A stretch of 64,000 nucleotides of DNA from Proteobacteria bacterium ST_bin11 (GTDB taxonomy: Bacteria > Pseudomonadota > Gammaproteobacteria > Methylococcales > Methylomonadaceae), in contig MSXO01000014.1 of NCBI GenBank assembly GCA_002083615.1, positions 55,471 through 119,470 of the forward strand. Direction: 5' to 3'. The position numbers were made by a program, and so were the translations under genes. Position 1 is the stretch's first letter; every line of letters begins with the position of its first letter. The notes under the pieces were generated by a model. That model searched no databases, was not told the origin of the DNA, and was given only the letters and a program-made list of their open reading frames with translations. This document shows, in pieces, positions 1-8,341 of the stretch.

Positions 1-70
1 CGAAAACCCTCGCCAAAAGCGACAAATTTGCCTGGAGCAAATTTGAACAGCCGATAGGCTGGCCCGGAGG

Positions 71-196
71 ACGAAAACCATGGATGGTTTTCGTAAAAGC
101 GCAGGATTAAGGTGGAATTCCGGGTGGCCTTTTCTTTGGATACTTTCTTTTGGCCAAGCAAAAGAAAGTATCTCGGCTGTCGGGCCGAGACCCGAC
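71..196. repeat. Cluster of three perfect palindromes
   Basis: Three hairpins lie in a row: an 11-bp stem with a 2-base centre (71-81/84-94), a 14-bp stem with a 6-base loop (139-152/159-172), and a 6-bp GC-rich stem (179-184/191-196). An ORF runs across them, but its sequence is dictated by the palindromes and I do not regard it as a gene. Dense perfect palindromes in an intergenic position suggest a dispersed repeat of the REP/BIME kind. Copy number elsewhere cannot be judged from this window. Confidence 0.6.
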
Positions 197-230
197 ATAC
201 AAAAAACCGTCGCGTTAGCGACACCAATAT

Positions 231-548
231 TCAAAATCCCTGAAACAAAAAATCCAACGCTGCCCCAATCTCAAACCGCTGCGCCTCCAACGACATCATC
301 GGTGAGTTCAAAATCCGCGCCGGAACAGCTGCCAATTTCGGCGTTTCCAACACACACTCAAGGCCATCGACCACCACAATCGGGCTCAAATTAGTGGGTA
401 ACTTGACTGCCGGAAAGCGATCAAGCCGGCGCAGGGGCACGACGACTCGACTATCCAGAGCACTCAAGACATCGCTTTGCACATCCAGCAGATACGGTAC
501 GTCGTCGGACGTTGCACTGCTATTGCGGTAAACATCGAAACGCGCCAT
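231..548 (-). CDS. ccdB: CcdB-type toxin of a type II toxin-antitoxin pair
   Basis: This 105-residue protein has the length and pattern of CcdB: an N-terminal MARFDVYRN strand, a central LLDVQSDVL segment, RVVVPL and a C-terminal hydrophobic GAALDFLFQGF tail. In the family CcdB poisons DNA gyrase through its C-terminal residues. Here the family-typical C-terminal Gly-Ile is replaced by Gly-Phe, so potency could differ. It starts one base after the antitoxin stop, so the two are co-transcribed with the antitoxin first, as in the F plasmid. Chromosomal copies are often selfish or stabilising elements, and the IS and palindromes beside it support an accessory region. Family assignment is firm; activity is not known. 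Confidence 0.85.
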   Translation of the reverse strand: MARFDVYRNSSATSDDVPYLLDVQSDVLSALDSRVVVPLRRLDRFPAVKLPTNLSPIVVVDGLECVLETPKLAAVPARILNSPMMSLEAQRFEIGAALDFLFQGF

Positions 549-549
549 G

Positions 550-789
550 TCAGAAAGACCGCCATTCGTCTAGCGGCAAACCGTCTTCTGTGAGCGTTTG
601 GTTGTAGGCCGCGATAAACTCGGCGTGCTCTTGCTGCCAACGCCTTTCTCTTTCGCCGCGCACCAACTCACGCAGGTGCCGGTCACAAGCCTGCGAAATA
701 TTGATATTCAGTGCCTTGGCCTCGGCCAGCACATCGGCAGACAAGGTGATATTGGTGGCTTTCTTTGTTGCGCTATTCGTGACTGCCAT
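550..789 (-). CDS. ccdA: CcdA-type antitoxin
   Basis: This 79-residue protein has an N-terminal ribbon-helix-helix region (about residues 10-45, with NITLSADVLAEAKALNINIS) and a C-terminal acidic toxin-binding tail that ends in LDEWRSF, the classic CcdA pattern. In the family the N-terminal dimer binds the operon promoter and the flexible tail wraps CcdB, releasing gyrase. It is the first gene of the pair, with the toxin one base downstream. Autoregulation by conditional cooperativity is expected from the family; I did not identify an operator. Confidence 0.88.
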   Translation of the reverse strand: MAVTNSATKKATNITLSADVLAEAKALNINISQACDRHLRELVRGERERRWQQEHAEFIAAYNQTLTEDGLPLDEWRSF

Positions 790-870
790 GATGTTGTCTC
801 CATGAATATAGCTTTAGTATGCGCATTGTACTCCAACATAATGACTGTTGAAGTACTGCGTAATAGCAAC

Positions 871-1947
871 GGCTTTGTTGCACAAATCCTGTGATTACCA
901 AACTACCCCTTACCCCAAATCAGCTAGGCGGATTTAGGGCATGGCAACGGTTATCGGCCTGCCCAGTTGGGTAAACCGATTGAGCAGTGCCGCGCGAATT
1001 TGCAGCTCAGCGACCTGGCTTTTGAAGAGCCGTGCCTTGACACGCCTCCCAACAGTTTGAAACAGCGCATTTTGGTTTCGACCAAACTGCGACGATGATA
1101 TCCACTCCATTTTTTCCAAATGGACCGACCCAATCGCTGCATGGCCCGCAGCGTTTCGTTTCGAACGCTGGCGCCCGTGGTGTTTTCGCTCCAGGGCTGG
1201 CCATTTTCTCGCACGGGGATAATGGCCTGGGCCTCACGTTCTGCAATCGCGGCGTGAGCCCTCTTGGTGTGGTAAGCGCCGTCACCGCTGACCGATTCGA
1301 TGCGTTCGTCAGAGGGAATATGATTCAGTAAATCCTGCAAGACTTGAGCATCGCCCACGCGATTGGAAGTCACTTCAATCGCCCGAATTTCTAAGGTTTC
1401 AGCGTCGAGACCCAAGTGCAACTTGCGCCATTGGCGGCGATACTCGGCGCCATGTTTCTCGGTTTTCCACTTATGCCCTTTGGGTACTAACCCTCGCCTA
1501 GCATCTTCACGCCAGTGCTATCAACGAGCAAATGCAATCCCTTTAAGTTTGGGCGATAGGAAATGCAAACCTGTAAACGCTGCTGGCGACGACACAGTGT
1601 TATGTAATCCGGCGTCAACCAATCGAGACCTGACAACTTCAACAGACTGGCTACCATCCCACTAGCTTGACGTAACGCAAGCCCGAACAGGTTCTTGAGC
1701 ATCAGGCAAAACTGGATGGCCGCATCGGAGAATTTATCAGCTCGTCCGCGTCTACCGCAGCCTAGCGACAGCTAGTCCATTTCTTTATCAATCCATAGCA
1801 ATAGCGAACCGCGTTGCTTCAAGGATTGGTTTTAGTCTCGCCAGTTGGTGGTTCGGTATTTCTGTGGTTTTGGCTTGGGCATTCGGGCTGCAGGTCAGTC
1901 AATTTGACCGTGATATGGGAATGACAGCGGATTTATGCAACAAAGCC
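871..1947 (-). mobile_element. Decayed IS5-family (IS903-like) insertion sequence, 1077 bp
   Basis: The left end reads GGCTTTGTTGCACAAATCC (from 871) and the right end, on the other strand, reads GGCTTTGTTGCATAAATCC (from 1947): an imperfect terminal inverted repeat of about 19 bp of the IS903/IS5 kind. Length is close to the roughly 1.06 kb of IS903. The single transposase frame is broken several times. The 9 bp flanking each side (before 871 and after 1947) do not match, so the usual target duplication is absent, pointing to rearrangement at one end or old decay. Confidence 0.9.
934..1882 (-). pseudogene. Broken IS5-family DDE transposase
   Basis: Reading down the minus strand from an ATG at 1882, the product begins MPKPKPQKYRTTNWRD and then meets TAA at 1834-1832 and TAG at 1774-1772. 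Beyond these the frame gives LLVDSTGVKMLGEG (the first catalytic Asp region), then a frameshift near 1487. The next frame carries SGDGAYHTK (second Asp) and GYHRRSLVETKMRCFK (the catalytic Glu region). A further frameshift near 1050-1070 restores the C-terminus, which ends at 934. All DDE landmarks are recognisable, but two stops and at least two frameshifts make it inactive. Confidence 0.88.
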
Positions 1948-2043
1948 AGTCCGATGGGAAGAATATCGCTTATAGGCAGGCCAGAGAGGAGGGTTGGGGA
2001 TTCAGGGTAAGGTAAGCGCGAATCGGGCCATAAATTCGCTTGA

Positions 2044-2256
2044 CCGACAAACGACCGCATAGCAAATAGAACCGCTTATCCTACTGATACTTCCACCAAT
2101 TTTAACAAGGACACCCTGCTACATTGGCAGCATGAACTGAAAACTGAAGAATATGTTAGGTTCGCAGTAGCTCTAAAGCACTGGGCCGGGACAAACCTAG
2201 AAGAATTGAAAAAGAGGTCCGAAGAGAAGGTCGAGGCGCTATCGAGGGCATCGTAA
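2044..2256 (+). pseudogene. Possible truncated gene remnant beside the IS
   Basis: An open frame of 70 codons with no ATG ends at a TAA at 2254-2256. Its translation contains LLHWQHELKTEEYVRFAVAL and then a charged LEELKKRSEEKVEALSRAS tail, which looks like real amphipathic protein rather than shadow sequence. The frame begins just after an in-frame TGA, about 100 bases past the right end of the IS. I do not recognise the family. It may be the 3' end of a gene whose start was lost when the IS arrived. Confidence 0.3.
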
Positions 2257-2387
2257 AGAAATACCGACAATCAAGAATCCCGTCCGGCAAAGTGACCAAG
2301 ATGGGCAAGCAAACAGGCCGCCCCAAAACAAGTTGTATGTTGCCGTTTCCAGCTAAACCATTTGACCGAGTAAGCGCCTAGACTTGC

Positions 2388-2717
2388 TTACTCGCTGTCT
2401 ATCTCTTGTTCCAACAAAGTTCGTAGACCGGCTGGCATTTCTAGGGTTTCAGGATCCCAACCCTCCATGTCCAGCACATCTTTCAGACATTCTTCCATGA
2501 TCAAATGGGCTTTTTGGGTAGCTGCGGCGATGCGCTGGTGTACCCGGGTTTGCACATCGCTAACGGTGCGTTCGGAACAATTGGCTTGGTAATCGAACAA
2601 CTTACGTAGACTATCGATCTGCCCACCAACTTGAGACGGGCAGGAACACATATAAAGTATGCCTTGAACGTTGATGCGCTTGAGTTGTTGATTGCTAAAT
2701 TGGGTTTCCAGTTTCAT
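2388..2717 (-). CDS. Conserved-looking hypothetical protein, 109 aa
   Basis: I do not recognise the family. The protein has no signal peptide or membrane segment. It carries a Cys-Ser-Cys-Pro cluster near residues 24-27, one more Cys near 48, then a long helical stretch (about 55-90) and an acidic C-terminus. A Cys pair followed by a helical region could bind a metal or a partner, but that is a guess. The upstream non-coding strip holds a perfect 16-bp palindrome (2756-2771). Codon use looks like the neighbours, so it is probably a real chromosomal gene. Confidence 0.6.
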   Translation of the reverse strand: MKLETQFSNQQLKRINVQGILYMCSCPSQVGGQIDSLRKLFDYQANCSERTVSDVQTRVHQRIAAATQKAHLIMEECLKDVLDMEGWDPETLEMPAGLRTLLEQEIDSE

Positions 2718-2755
2718 GATGCGAGCTCTCGATTTTCTCGTTTATTATAATTATC

Positions 2756-2771
2756 GGGTTGGCGCCAACCC
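2756..2771. repeat. Perfect 16-bp palindrome GGGTTGGCGCCAACCC
   Basis: The sequence is exactly self-complementary and lies about 40 bases upstream of the start of the 109-residue gene at 2717 (minus). It could be an operator for a dimeric regulator or a short dispersed repeat. A related imperfect copy (GTTGGCGTCCGCCAAC) occurs at 33917-33932. Confidence 0.45.
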
Positions 2772-2907
2772 TGGCTCTAATTTTTTTCCGTCAAATGCGC
2801 CATTAAGCTTTGATCGGCGCCATAGGCTATCAAGGCCACGGCCAGTTATCAACCTTCTGCAAGTTCGCCGGCAGTCAAGAAGCGTGATTTCGGCAATCAA
2901 TTCAAGG

Positions 2908-3441
2908 TCAAGCCGGCGTGAATCCGGCGTCGATCAATTGCCGAGTACGCGCATAGGTTTCCTGAATGATTAAAGCATCGGTGCTAGCACGATGACGCAT
3001 CAAGGCCAAATCCTGAATTACTTGCCGCTTGGTTTGGCTCCAAATATCCATTTGCTCCTCTTTCAAAATCATTTCCAGCGCACTCAGGTAGAAACCCGGC
3101 TGTACGCGGCAGCGAAAAAACAGACGTAATAACCACGGCTTATCAACCACCCATCCGTCGCTATACACTGTTTTACCCGCCAAAAAATCATTCAATTCGC
3201 TGGCCACCAAGGCGATGGGCTTACCACAATTGACCAAAGTCTCTCGACTGAGACCATGCACTCGTTCGGCCTGCGCATCCCAATAAGTCCAATCCCGCGC
3301 CGGCTTAATCAGCGCGCAATATTTTTGCCCGCTACCCAATACGACGCCCACTTCGATAGGATAACTATCAAAGCCAAACCCAGAGGCTTCAAAATCTATT
3401 ACATTTGGTCTAAGTATTTGCAATTGACTATCCCTTTGCAA
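2908..3441 (-). CDS. DEDDh 3'-5' exonuclease (RNase T / DNA pol III epsilon superfamily)
   Basis: The fold is recognised from the ordered DEDDh motifs: VIDFEASG near residues 14-21 (Exo I, Asp and Glu), YSDGWVVDKPW around 92-102 (Exo II, Asp), and MRHRASTDA around 148-156 (Exo III, His and Asp). All five metal-binding and catalytic residues are present, so it should be an active single-domain 3'-5' exonuclease. At 177 residues it consists of the nuclease domain only. Substrate (RNA or DNA) cannot be told from sequence. It lies just downstream of msrP/msrQ on the same strand, with a 23-base gap to msrQ, but no functional link is obvious. Confidence 0.8.
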   Translation of the reverse strand: MQRDSQLQILRPNVIDFEASGFGFDSYPIEVGVVLGSGQKYCALIKPARDWTYWDAQAERVHGLSRETLVNCGKPIALVASELNDFLAGKTVYSDGWVVDKPWLLRLFFRCRVQPGFYLSALEMILKEEQMDIWSQTKRQVIQDLALMRHRASTDALIIQETYARTRQLIDAGFTPA

Positions 3442-3464
3442 ATCGTAAAAATTATAAGCCTAGC

Positions 3465-4097
3465 CTAAACCGACGAATATGACCGACTAATGCGAGCGGC
3501 TTTAACACTAAAAAACCAGCGGACGGCCAGTACCAAAGCTAGTATCGCGCCAAATAACAAAGGCTGGCTCAAATCTTTTTTCACCAGCCAAGCAAAATGC
3601 ACCACGCCGCCACTGGCAATTAGATAAACCAAACGGTGTAAGCGCTTCCAATTCTTGCCACCGAGCCGGCGTTGCATTGCATTGGTGGAGGTTACGGCCA
3701 GAGGAATGAGCATTAAGAACGCCGCAAAACCCACAGTTATATAAGGGCGTTTCAGAATATCCTCAGCTATCGCCGCCCAATCGAAAAACTGATCCAAAAT
3801 CAGATACGTCAGAAAGTGCAAACAGGCGTAAAAAAAGGCGAATAAGCCCAGCATACGCCTAATTCGGACCAACCAGACTGCACCACTCAGCTGCCGCAAC
3901 GGTGTGGCGCTAAGGCTAAGCAGTAAAAACGTCAGTGTCCAGTAACCGGTGTTATGGGTGATTTTTTCCACAGGATTAGCGCCCAAATCGTCTTGCCAAG
4001 CCGCAGTCATCAATAGCCCCACGGGGAGTAAAGCCGCCAAAAATACCAGCGTTTTTAGACAGCGCAGGCTTTTATCGTTGAGCGTTTTCCAATTCAC
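3465..4097 (-). CDS. msrQ: Haem-binding membrane subunit MsrQ of the methionine sulfoxide reductase system
   Basis: MsrQ (YedZ) is the inner-membrane haem b protein that passes quinol electrons to periplasmic MsrP. This 210-residue protein shows about six hydrophobic segments and the ferric-reductase-like pattern: an early amphipathic start, VEKITHNTGYWTL, ACLHFLTYLI with a haem-ligand His, and RRLGGKNWKRLHRLVY with another His. Length matches the family. It starts three bases after the msrP stop, so the two are co-translated; the msrP-msrQ order is the conserved one. Identification is secure. Confidence 0.95.
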   Translation of the reverse strand: MNWKTLNDKSLRCLKTLVFLAALLPVGLLMTAAWQDDLGANPVEKITHNTGYWTLTFLLLSLSATPLRQLSGAVWLVRIRRMLGLFAFFYACLHFLTYLILDQFFDWAAIAEDILKRPYITVGFAAFLMLIPLAVTSTNAMQRRLGGKNWKRLHRLVYLIASGGVVHFAWLVKKDLSQPLLFGAILALVLAVRWFFSVKAARISRSYSSV

Positions 4098-4100
4098 TTT

Positions 4101-5030
4101 TCAAAAGTTTTTAGTCAAATCCATCCCGGCATACAAGCCGGCGACTTGTTCGGCGTAGCCGTTGAACGGCAAGGTTGGTCGCTTCAGAAAATCCCCCAAA
4201 CGGCGCTCCTTGGCTTGACTCCAACGCGGATGGTCGACCTCCGGATTGACGTTGGCGTAAAAACCGTACTCGCTGGGGCCGGCCTGCATCCAACTGCTCG
4301 TCGGCTGCTGTTTAACCAAACGAATCTTGACGATGGACTTGGCACTTTTGAAGCCGTATTTCCACGGTACAACCATTCTGACCGGCGCACCGTTTTGATT
4401 AGGTAATACTTCGCCGTATAAACCAAAGGTCAGTAAAGCCAGGGGATGCATGGCTTCGTCGATGCGTAGACCTTCCCGATACGGCCACTCCAGGACAGCG
4501 CGCCGCTGACCGGGCAGTTGTTCAGGGTCGTGCAGACTGACGAACTCCACATAACGGGCCTCACTAGTCGGCTCGACTTGTTTCAGCAACTCCGCCAACG
4601 GATACCCTAGCCAGGGAATCACCATCGACCAGGCTTCCACGCAACGTAAGCGGTAGATGCGTTCTTGCATCGGCGCCAACTTCAGCAACTCTTCGATATC
4701 AAACTGTTTGGGTTTTCTAACCTCGCCTTCGACAGTGACCGTCCATGGCCGAGTTTTTAGGCGGCCGGCCATTTTAGCCGGACCTTCTTTACTGGTATCG
4801 AATTCGTAGAAATTATTGTATTGGCTGACATCCGCCAAAGGCGTCAATTTGTCGGTCAGACCATAGGCTTCGGAGAGACTGCTTGCCAACTTTTCACCGC
4901 CAAAGGCTGTGCCGGCAAGCAAAGCCGCAGAGCCGCCCAACGCCAGCTGCATAAAATGCCGGCGCTGGTAATACAAGCCGCGAGGCGTGATTTCGGAAGC
5001 AGGAATGCTTGGAATGCCGGGAAGTTTCAT
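4101..5030 (-). CDS. msrP: Molybdopterin-dependent protein-methionine sulfoxide reductase MsrP
   Basis: MsrP (YedY) repairs oxidised methionine in periplasmic proteins using a Mo-molybdopterin cofactor and electrons from MsrQ. The N-terminus has a twin-arginine signal (QRRHFMQLALGGSAALLAG, about residues 22-40). The Mo-ligating cysteine is Cys130 in RLRCVEAWSMVIPW. Later conserved blocks GLRIDEAMHPLALLT and QNGAPVRMVVPWKYGFK are those of the SUOX-fold cofactor pocket. The 309-residue length fits the family (E. coli 334). It is first in the msrPQ operon. Confidence 0.96.
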   Translation of the reverse strand: MKLPGIPSIPASEITPRGLYYQRRHFMQLALGGSAALLAGTAFGGEKLASSLSEAYGLTDKLTPLADVSQYNNFYEFDTSKEGPAKMAGRLKTRPWTVTVEGEVRKPKQFDIEELLKLAPMQERIYRLRCVEAWSMVIPWLGYPLAELLKQVEPTSEARYVEFVSLHDPEQLPGQRRAVLEWPYREGLRIDEAMHPLALLTFGLYGEVLPNQNGAPVRMVVPWKYGFKSAKSIVKIRLVKQQPTSSWMQAGPSEYGFYANVNPEVDHPRWSQAKERRLGDFLKRPTLPFNGYAEQVAGLYAGMDLTKNF

Positions 5031-5136
5031 GGGGATGCCTCTTGAAATGTTTAGACCCTCTCGACCTTAAACCGGGCCGGCAGTTCCGCTTGCGGCAAAT
5101 TCAGGAACGAGCTGAGTCAAAAAAGCCTTGCGAGGC

Positions 5137-5586
5137 CTATTTGTGCGGTTTTGTGCCGCTCGCCTTTTTCGCAGCTGTCTTTTTTACGGTCTTACCAGAT
5201 TTCGCCGGCTTTTTATGGGGCAATTTCTGCGGTTTGTCCTCATCCGCGGATTTCGCCAACTCCGCTTGCGCAGACTGCTCAGCCAGGTCTTCGCTATCCA
5301 GCGGCAAATCAGGCATCGGTAAGATGGCGGTTTGGTTATTGTCGTCCATCGCCGGCTTGTCGCAATCCGGCAAGTCTTGATCTTCAGGCGAGCAAATGAC
5401 GCGATAGATAATTTTTCGGTCGTCGTTTTTGCCGGTTGATGGCTCTAGCGGCTTGATAACTGGCGCGGTTTCATCGGAGATCGAGCCCAATAGTTCCGCC
5501 ATGGCAGTTCCGCTATATGCCCAGATGCTGAAAAGCAAGCCGAAGTATATCCAGCGATTGATATTGCCCCTACGCAAATTAGCCAT
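5137..5586 (-). CDS. Exported hypothetical protein with Lys/Ala-rich tail
   Basis: The family is not recognised. The 149-residue protein starts with a basic n-region and a hydrophobic stretch (about residues 12-29, WIYFGLLFSIWAYSGTAMA) that fits a cleavable Sec signal with AMA-E as the site. The mature part is acidic in the middle, carries two Cys (RVICSPEDQDLPDC), and ends in a Lys-Pro-Ala-rich, histone-like tail of about 40 residues. Such tails often bind nucleic acid, cell wall or anionic polymers, but nothing proves this here. It follows mazG by a 4-base gap on the same strand and may be in its operon. Confidence 0.65.
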   Translation of the reverse strand: MANLRRGNINRWIYFGLLFSIWAYSGTAMAELLGSISDETAPVIKPLEPSTGKNDDRKIIYRVICSPEDQDLPDCDKPAMDDNNQTAILPMPDLPLDSEDLAEQSAQAELAKSADEDKPQKLPHKKPAKSGKTVKKTAAKKASGTKPHK

Positions 5587-5590
5587 TGTT

Positions 5591-6394
5591 CTACAATTGC
5601 TTTAAGTGACGTTTGGCTTCGTTCCACAAGCCGTCCAATTCTGCCAATTCACAATCGCGCAACTCCCGGCCGGAGGCTTCAACTTGTTTTTCGATGTAAT
5701 TAAACCGGCGGGTGAATTTTTTAGTAGCTTCGCGCAAGGCAATTTCCGGATTAACTTTTAAGTGCCGGGCCAGATTAACCACGACCAACAGCAAATCGCC
5801 AATTTCTTCCTGTATATGCGGCTGATCGCCGGATTGCCAGGCTTCGTGAACTTCCTGCAATTCTTCGCGCACCTTGTCGAAAACCGGCTCTGCTTCCGGC
5901 CAGTCGAAACCATGGCTGGCGGCGCGATTCTGAATCTTCTCGCACTGCAGCAAGGCTGGCAGACTTTGTGCGACACCTGCCAACACGCTTTCAGTTTGCT
6001 GTGTCGGTTGTTTCAGGCGACGTTCTTCGGCTTTGGCTGCGTCCCAGGCTTGTAGACGCTGTTCGTCAGTGTCGAATTTTACGTCGGCAAATACATGCGG
6101 ATGGCGACTGATCAGCTTCTCGCTGATCGCCGCTGCGACTTGTTCGAAATCGAATAAGCCACGTTCCTCGGCAATCCGCGAGTGAAACACGACTTGTAAC
6201 AGCAGGTCACCCAATTCGCCGCGCAAATCGTCAAAGTCGTTTCGTTCGATGGCGTCGGCCACCTCGTAGGCTTCTTCGATGGTGTAGGGAATCAGGCTAT
6301 GGAAATCCTGCTTAACGTCCCACGCGCAACCGATCTCCGGATCGCGCAAGCGGGCCATCAAAGCCAGTAGCTCCTGGGTTTTCGTTAAACTCAA
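5591..6394 (-). CDS. mazG: Nucleoside triphosphate pyrophosphohydrolase MazG
   Basis: MazG hydrolyses (d)NTPs to NMP and pyrophosphate. Two MazG domains are visible: the first with GCAWDVKQDFHSLIPYTIEEAYEV and a downstream ELGDLLLQVVFHS, the second with REELQEVHEAW and EEIGDLLLVVVNLARHL; both EExxE/ELGD metal sites are intact. A longer frame runs up to 6577, but it lies inside the upstream kinase and the extra residues do not look like MazG. I chose TTG at 6394, whose first bases overlap the kinase TGA (TTGA overlap) and which gives 267 residues against 263 in E. coli. An ATG at 6358 is the alternative. Translational coupling with the kinase is likely. Confidence 0.92.
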   Translation of the reverse strand: MSLTKTQELLALMARLRDPEIGCAWDVKQDFHSLIPYTIEEAYEVADAIERNDFDDLRGELGDLLLQVVFHSRIAEERGLFDFEQVAAAISEKLISRHPHVFADVKFDTDEQRLQAWDAAKAEERRLKQPTQQTESVLAGVAQSLPALLQCEKIQNRAASHGFDWPEAEPVFDKVREELQEVHEAWQSGDQPHIQEEIGDLLLVVVNLARHLKVNPEIALREATKKFTRRFNYIEKQVEASGRELRDCELAELDGLWNEAKRHLKQL

Positions 6395-7323
6395 AACGTC
6401 GAACCGAACGCATCCTGATAGCGTTTTTTGAATTCCGCCATCGTAAAGGTGTGGTTCTGAGTACCGTTGTGCTCGATTTTGATCGCGCCCAGCAAAGATG
6501 CAATCCGACCGGTCACCTCCCAATCGTAGTCGTTGATCAAACCGTACAGCAAACCGGCACGATAAGCATCGCCGCAACCGGTCGGGTCTAGCACTTGCTT
6601 AGGCTTGGCCGCTGGAATGTCCAAGCATTCGCCGCGGGTATAGACTTTGGAACCGTTGCCGCCCAAGGTGATAATCAAAGCATCGACTTTTTCGGCGACT
6701 TGCTCGAGGCTCAGACCGGTGCGCTGTTGCATCAATTCCGACTCGTAATCGTTAAAGGTGGCGTAATTGGCTAGCTCCAGAAATGCCAACAACTCGTCGC
6801 CATCGAACATCGGCATGCCTTGGCCGGGATCGAAAATAAACGGAATGCCTTGCTCGACAAACTGCTGCGCGTGTTCCTGCATGCCCTGCTTACCGTCCGG
6901 CGAAACGATACCGATACTAATCCCGGCGTCGGCCGGCACGGTGTTTAAATGCGAAAAGCTCATCGCACCCGGATGAAACGCGGTGATTTGGTTATCGTCT
7001 ACGTCGGTGGTGATATAGGCCTGACCGGTGTAATGATCATCCAATACTTTGATGTAGCGACTGGAGATGCCGCACTGGCTCAACCATTGCGCATAGGGTT
7101 CGAAATCGTGACCGACGGTGGCCATGATGGAAGGCTCTTCCTGCAGCAATTTCAAGTTGTAAGCGATATTACCGGCGCAGCCGCCGAACTCGCGGCGCAG
7201 GGCCGGCACCAGGAAGGACACATTCAGCATGTGGACTTTCTCTGGAAGAATGTGATGTTTAAATTTGTCGTGAAACACCATGATGGTGTCGTAGGCCATG
7301 GAGCCACAGATCAATGCACTCAT
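6391..7323 (-). CDS. PfkB-family sugar/nucleoside kinase (adenosine kinase-like)
   Basis: This ribokinase-superfamily protein phosphorylates a sugar or nucleoside hydroxyl with ATP. The N-terminal motif EFGGCAGNIAYNLKLL and the C-terminal PfkB signature DPTGCGDAYRAGLLYGL are present, the latter with the catalytic Asp (GCGD in place of the usual GAGD). The 310-residue length is normal. Proteins of this pattern in beta- and gammaproteobacteria are usually annotated as adenosine kinase or 'carbohydrate kinase'. The overlap with mazG would place it in nucleotide housekeeping, which favours adenosine, but the substrate is inferred. Confidence 0.88.
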   Translation of the reverse strand: MSALICGSMAYDTIMVFHDKFKHHILPEKVHMLNVSFLVPALRREFGGCAGNIAYNLKLLQEEPSIMATVGHDFEPYAQWLSQCGISSRYIKVLDDHYTGQAYITTDVDDNQITAFHPGAMSFSHLNTVPADAGISIGIVSPDGKQGMQEHAQQFVEQGIPFIFDPGQGMPMFDGDELLAFLELANYATFNDYESELMQQRTGLSLEQVAEKVDALIITLGGNGSKVYTRGECLDIPAAKPKQVLDPTGCGDAYRAGLLYGLINDYDWEVTGRIASLLGAIKIEHNGTQNHTFTMAEFKKRYQDAFGSTF

Positions 7324-7383
7324 TATTATCCTTGTTTGACGATTTCAGCGGCCCTAAGGTAACGGATGTTTGAAATAGGCACA

Positions 7384-7419
7384 AGACGAAAGCGACAAAA
7401 AGCAACCGTTCTTTCGTCT
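7384..7419. repeat. Inverted repeat between dgkA and the PfkB kinase
   Basis: AGACGAAAG (7384-7392) and CTTTCGTCT (7411-7419) form a perfect 9-bp stem with an 18-base loop. On the minus strand it lies after dgkA and before the kinase start. No clear T-run follows in that direction, so it may be an mRNA-stabilising hairpin rather than a terminator. Confidence 0.4.
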
Positions 7420-7440
7420 TTGCTACTTTGTTTTTGACAG

Positions 7441-7800
7441 TTACAGTAAAAGCAAAGCCCAAGTTACGCCAGCCCAAATCAAGGACAACATAACCGCCGC
7501 CGAACCGATATCCTTAGCCCGCCCGGACAATTCGTGGTGCTCGAACCCCACTCTATCCACGACCGCTTCCACTGCGGAATTTAATAGTTCCACCAACAGC
7601 ACTAATACCACACTGCCGATTAACAAGACTTTTTCGATGGCGGTTTCACCCAGCCAGATCGCCAGGGGCGTCGTTACCACAAACAGCGCCACTTCCTGAC
7701 GAAACGCCTCTTCATGCTGCCAAGTGGCTTTAAAGCCGGCGACCGAAAAGAAACAGGCGTTTATCAGCCGCTTAAATCCCTTTGCATTTTGATTTGCCAT
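7441..7800 (-). CDS. dgkA: Diacylglycerol kinase DgkA
   Basis: DgkA phosphorylates diacylglycerol to phosphatidate in the inner membrane. The 119-residue length, three hydrophobic helices and the signature ELLNSAVEAVVDRVGFEHHELSGRAKDIGSAAV match the prokaryotic family; the catalytic Glu and the acidic residues of the active site are present. The N-terminal amphipathic segment (KRLINACFFSVAGFKATWQHEEAFRQE) is also typical. It lies 9 bases downstream of gcvH on the same strand and is probably co-transcribed with it. Confidence 0.96.
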   Translation of the reverse strand: MANQNAKGFKRLINACFFSVAGFKATWQHEEAFRQEVALFVVTTPLAIWLGETAIEKVLLIGSVVLVLLVELLNSAVEAVVDRVGFEHHELSGRAKDIGSAAVMLSLIWAGVTWALLLL

Positions 7801-7809
7801 TGGCTATTC

Positions 7810-8193
7810 CTAATCCTCGATCAGGGTCCGATACGCGTCAGCATCCAACAATTTTTCCAGTTCCGCCGGGTTATCGGCTTTGATACAAAACAGCCAGGTT
7901 TGATAAGCGCCGTCATTCACCAACTCCGGTGCGTCCGCCACCGCTTCGTTGATTTCAACTACGCTACCGCTAACCGGACTGAATAAATCAGACGCCGTTT
8001 TCACCGATTCCACCACCGCCAGTTGTTCGCCCGCCTTCACGACTTTGCCCACATCCGGCAAGCCGATAAACACGATGTCGCCCAATTCGGACTGCGCGAA
8101 GTCGGTAATACCAACGCGCACCAGATTGCCGTCTTCCAACTTGGCCCATTCATGGGTCTCCGCATATTTCAGATTTTCAGGTGTTTCACTCAT
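7810..8193 (-). CDS. gcvH: Glycine cleavage system H protein
   Basis: GcvH carries the lipoyl arm that shuttles the aminomethyl group of glycine. The lipoylated lysine lies in VVESVKTASDLFSPVSG; the N-terminal YAETHEWAKLEDGNLVRVGITDFAQ and the C-terminal WLFCIKADNP are family landmarks. The 127-residue length is normal. GcvP and GcvT are not adjacent, so this is a stand-alone locus. Given the operon at 42.6 kb, it is worth noting that this is one of two lipoyl-domain genes in the window. Confidence 0.97.
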   Translation of the reverse strand: MSETPENLKYAETHEWAKLEDGNLVRVGITDFAQSELGDIVFIGLPDVGKVVKAGEQLAVVESVKTASDLFSPVSGSVVEINEAVADAPELVNDGAYQTWLFCIKADNPAELEKLLDADAYRTLIED

Positions 8194-8341
8194 TTGTATT
8201 TCCCTAAAGCCGTCACAGTAATCCGAAAGGATAACCGGCTAATTTTTTAACACAACAAAAAATTACAGCCCTCAGCAGCCCAAACTTTATAATCGCCGGC
8301 TATAAACTCGGTCCCGCCGCTAAGGCACTAAACTACACTCA

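Noticed and set aside
80..394. 104-residue frame over the first palindromes
   Set aside because: It is dictated by perfect palindromes and runs into the antisense of ccdB; no family features.
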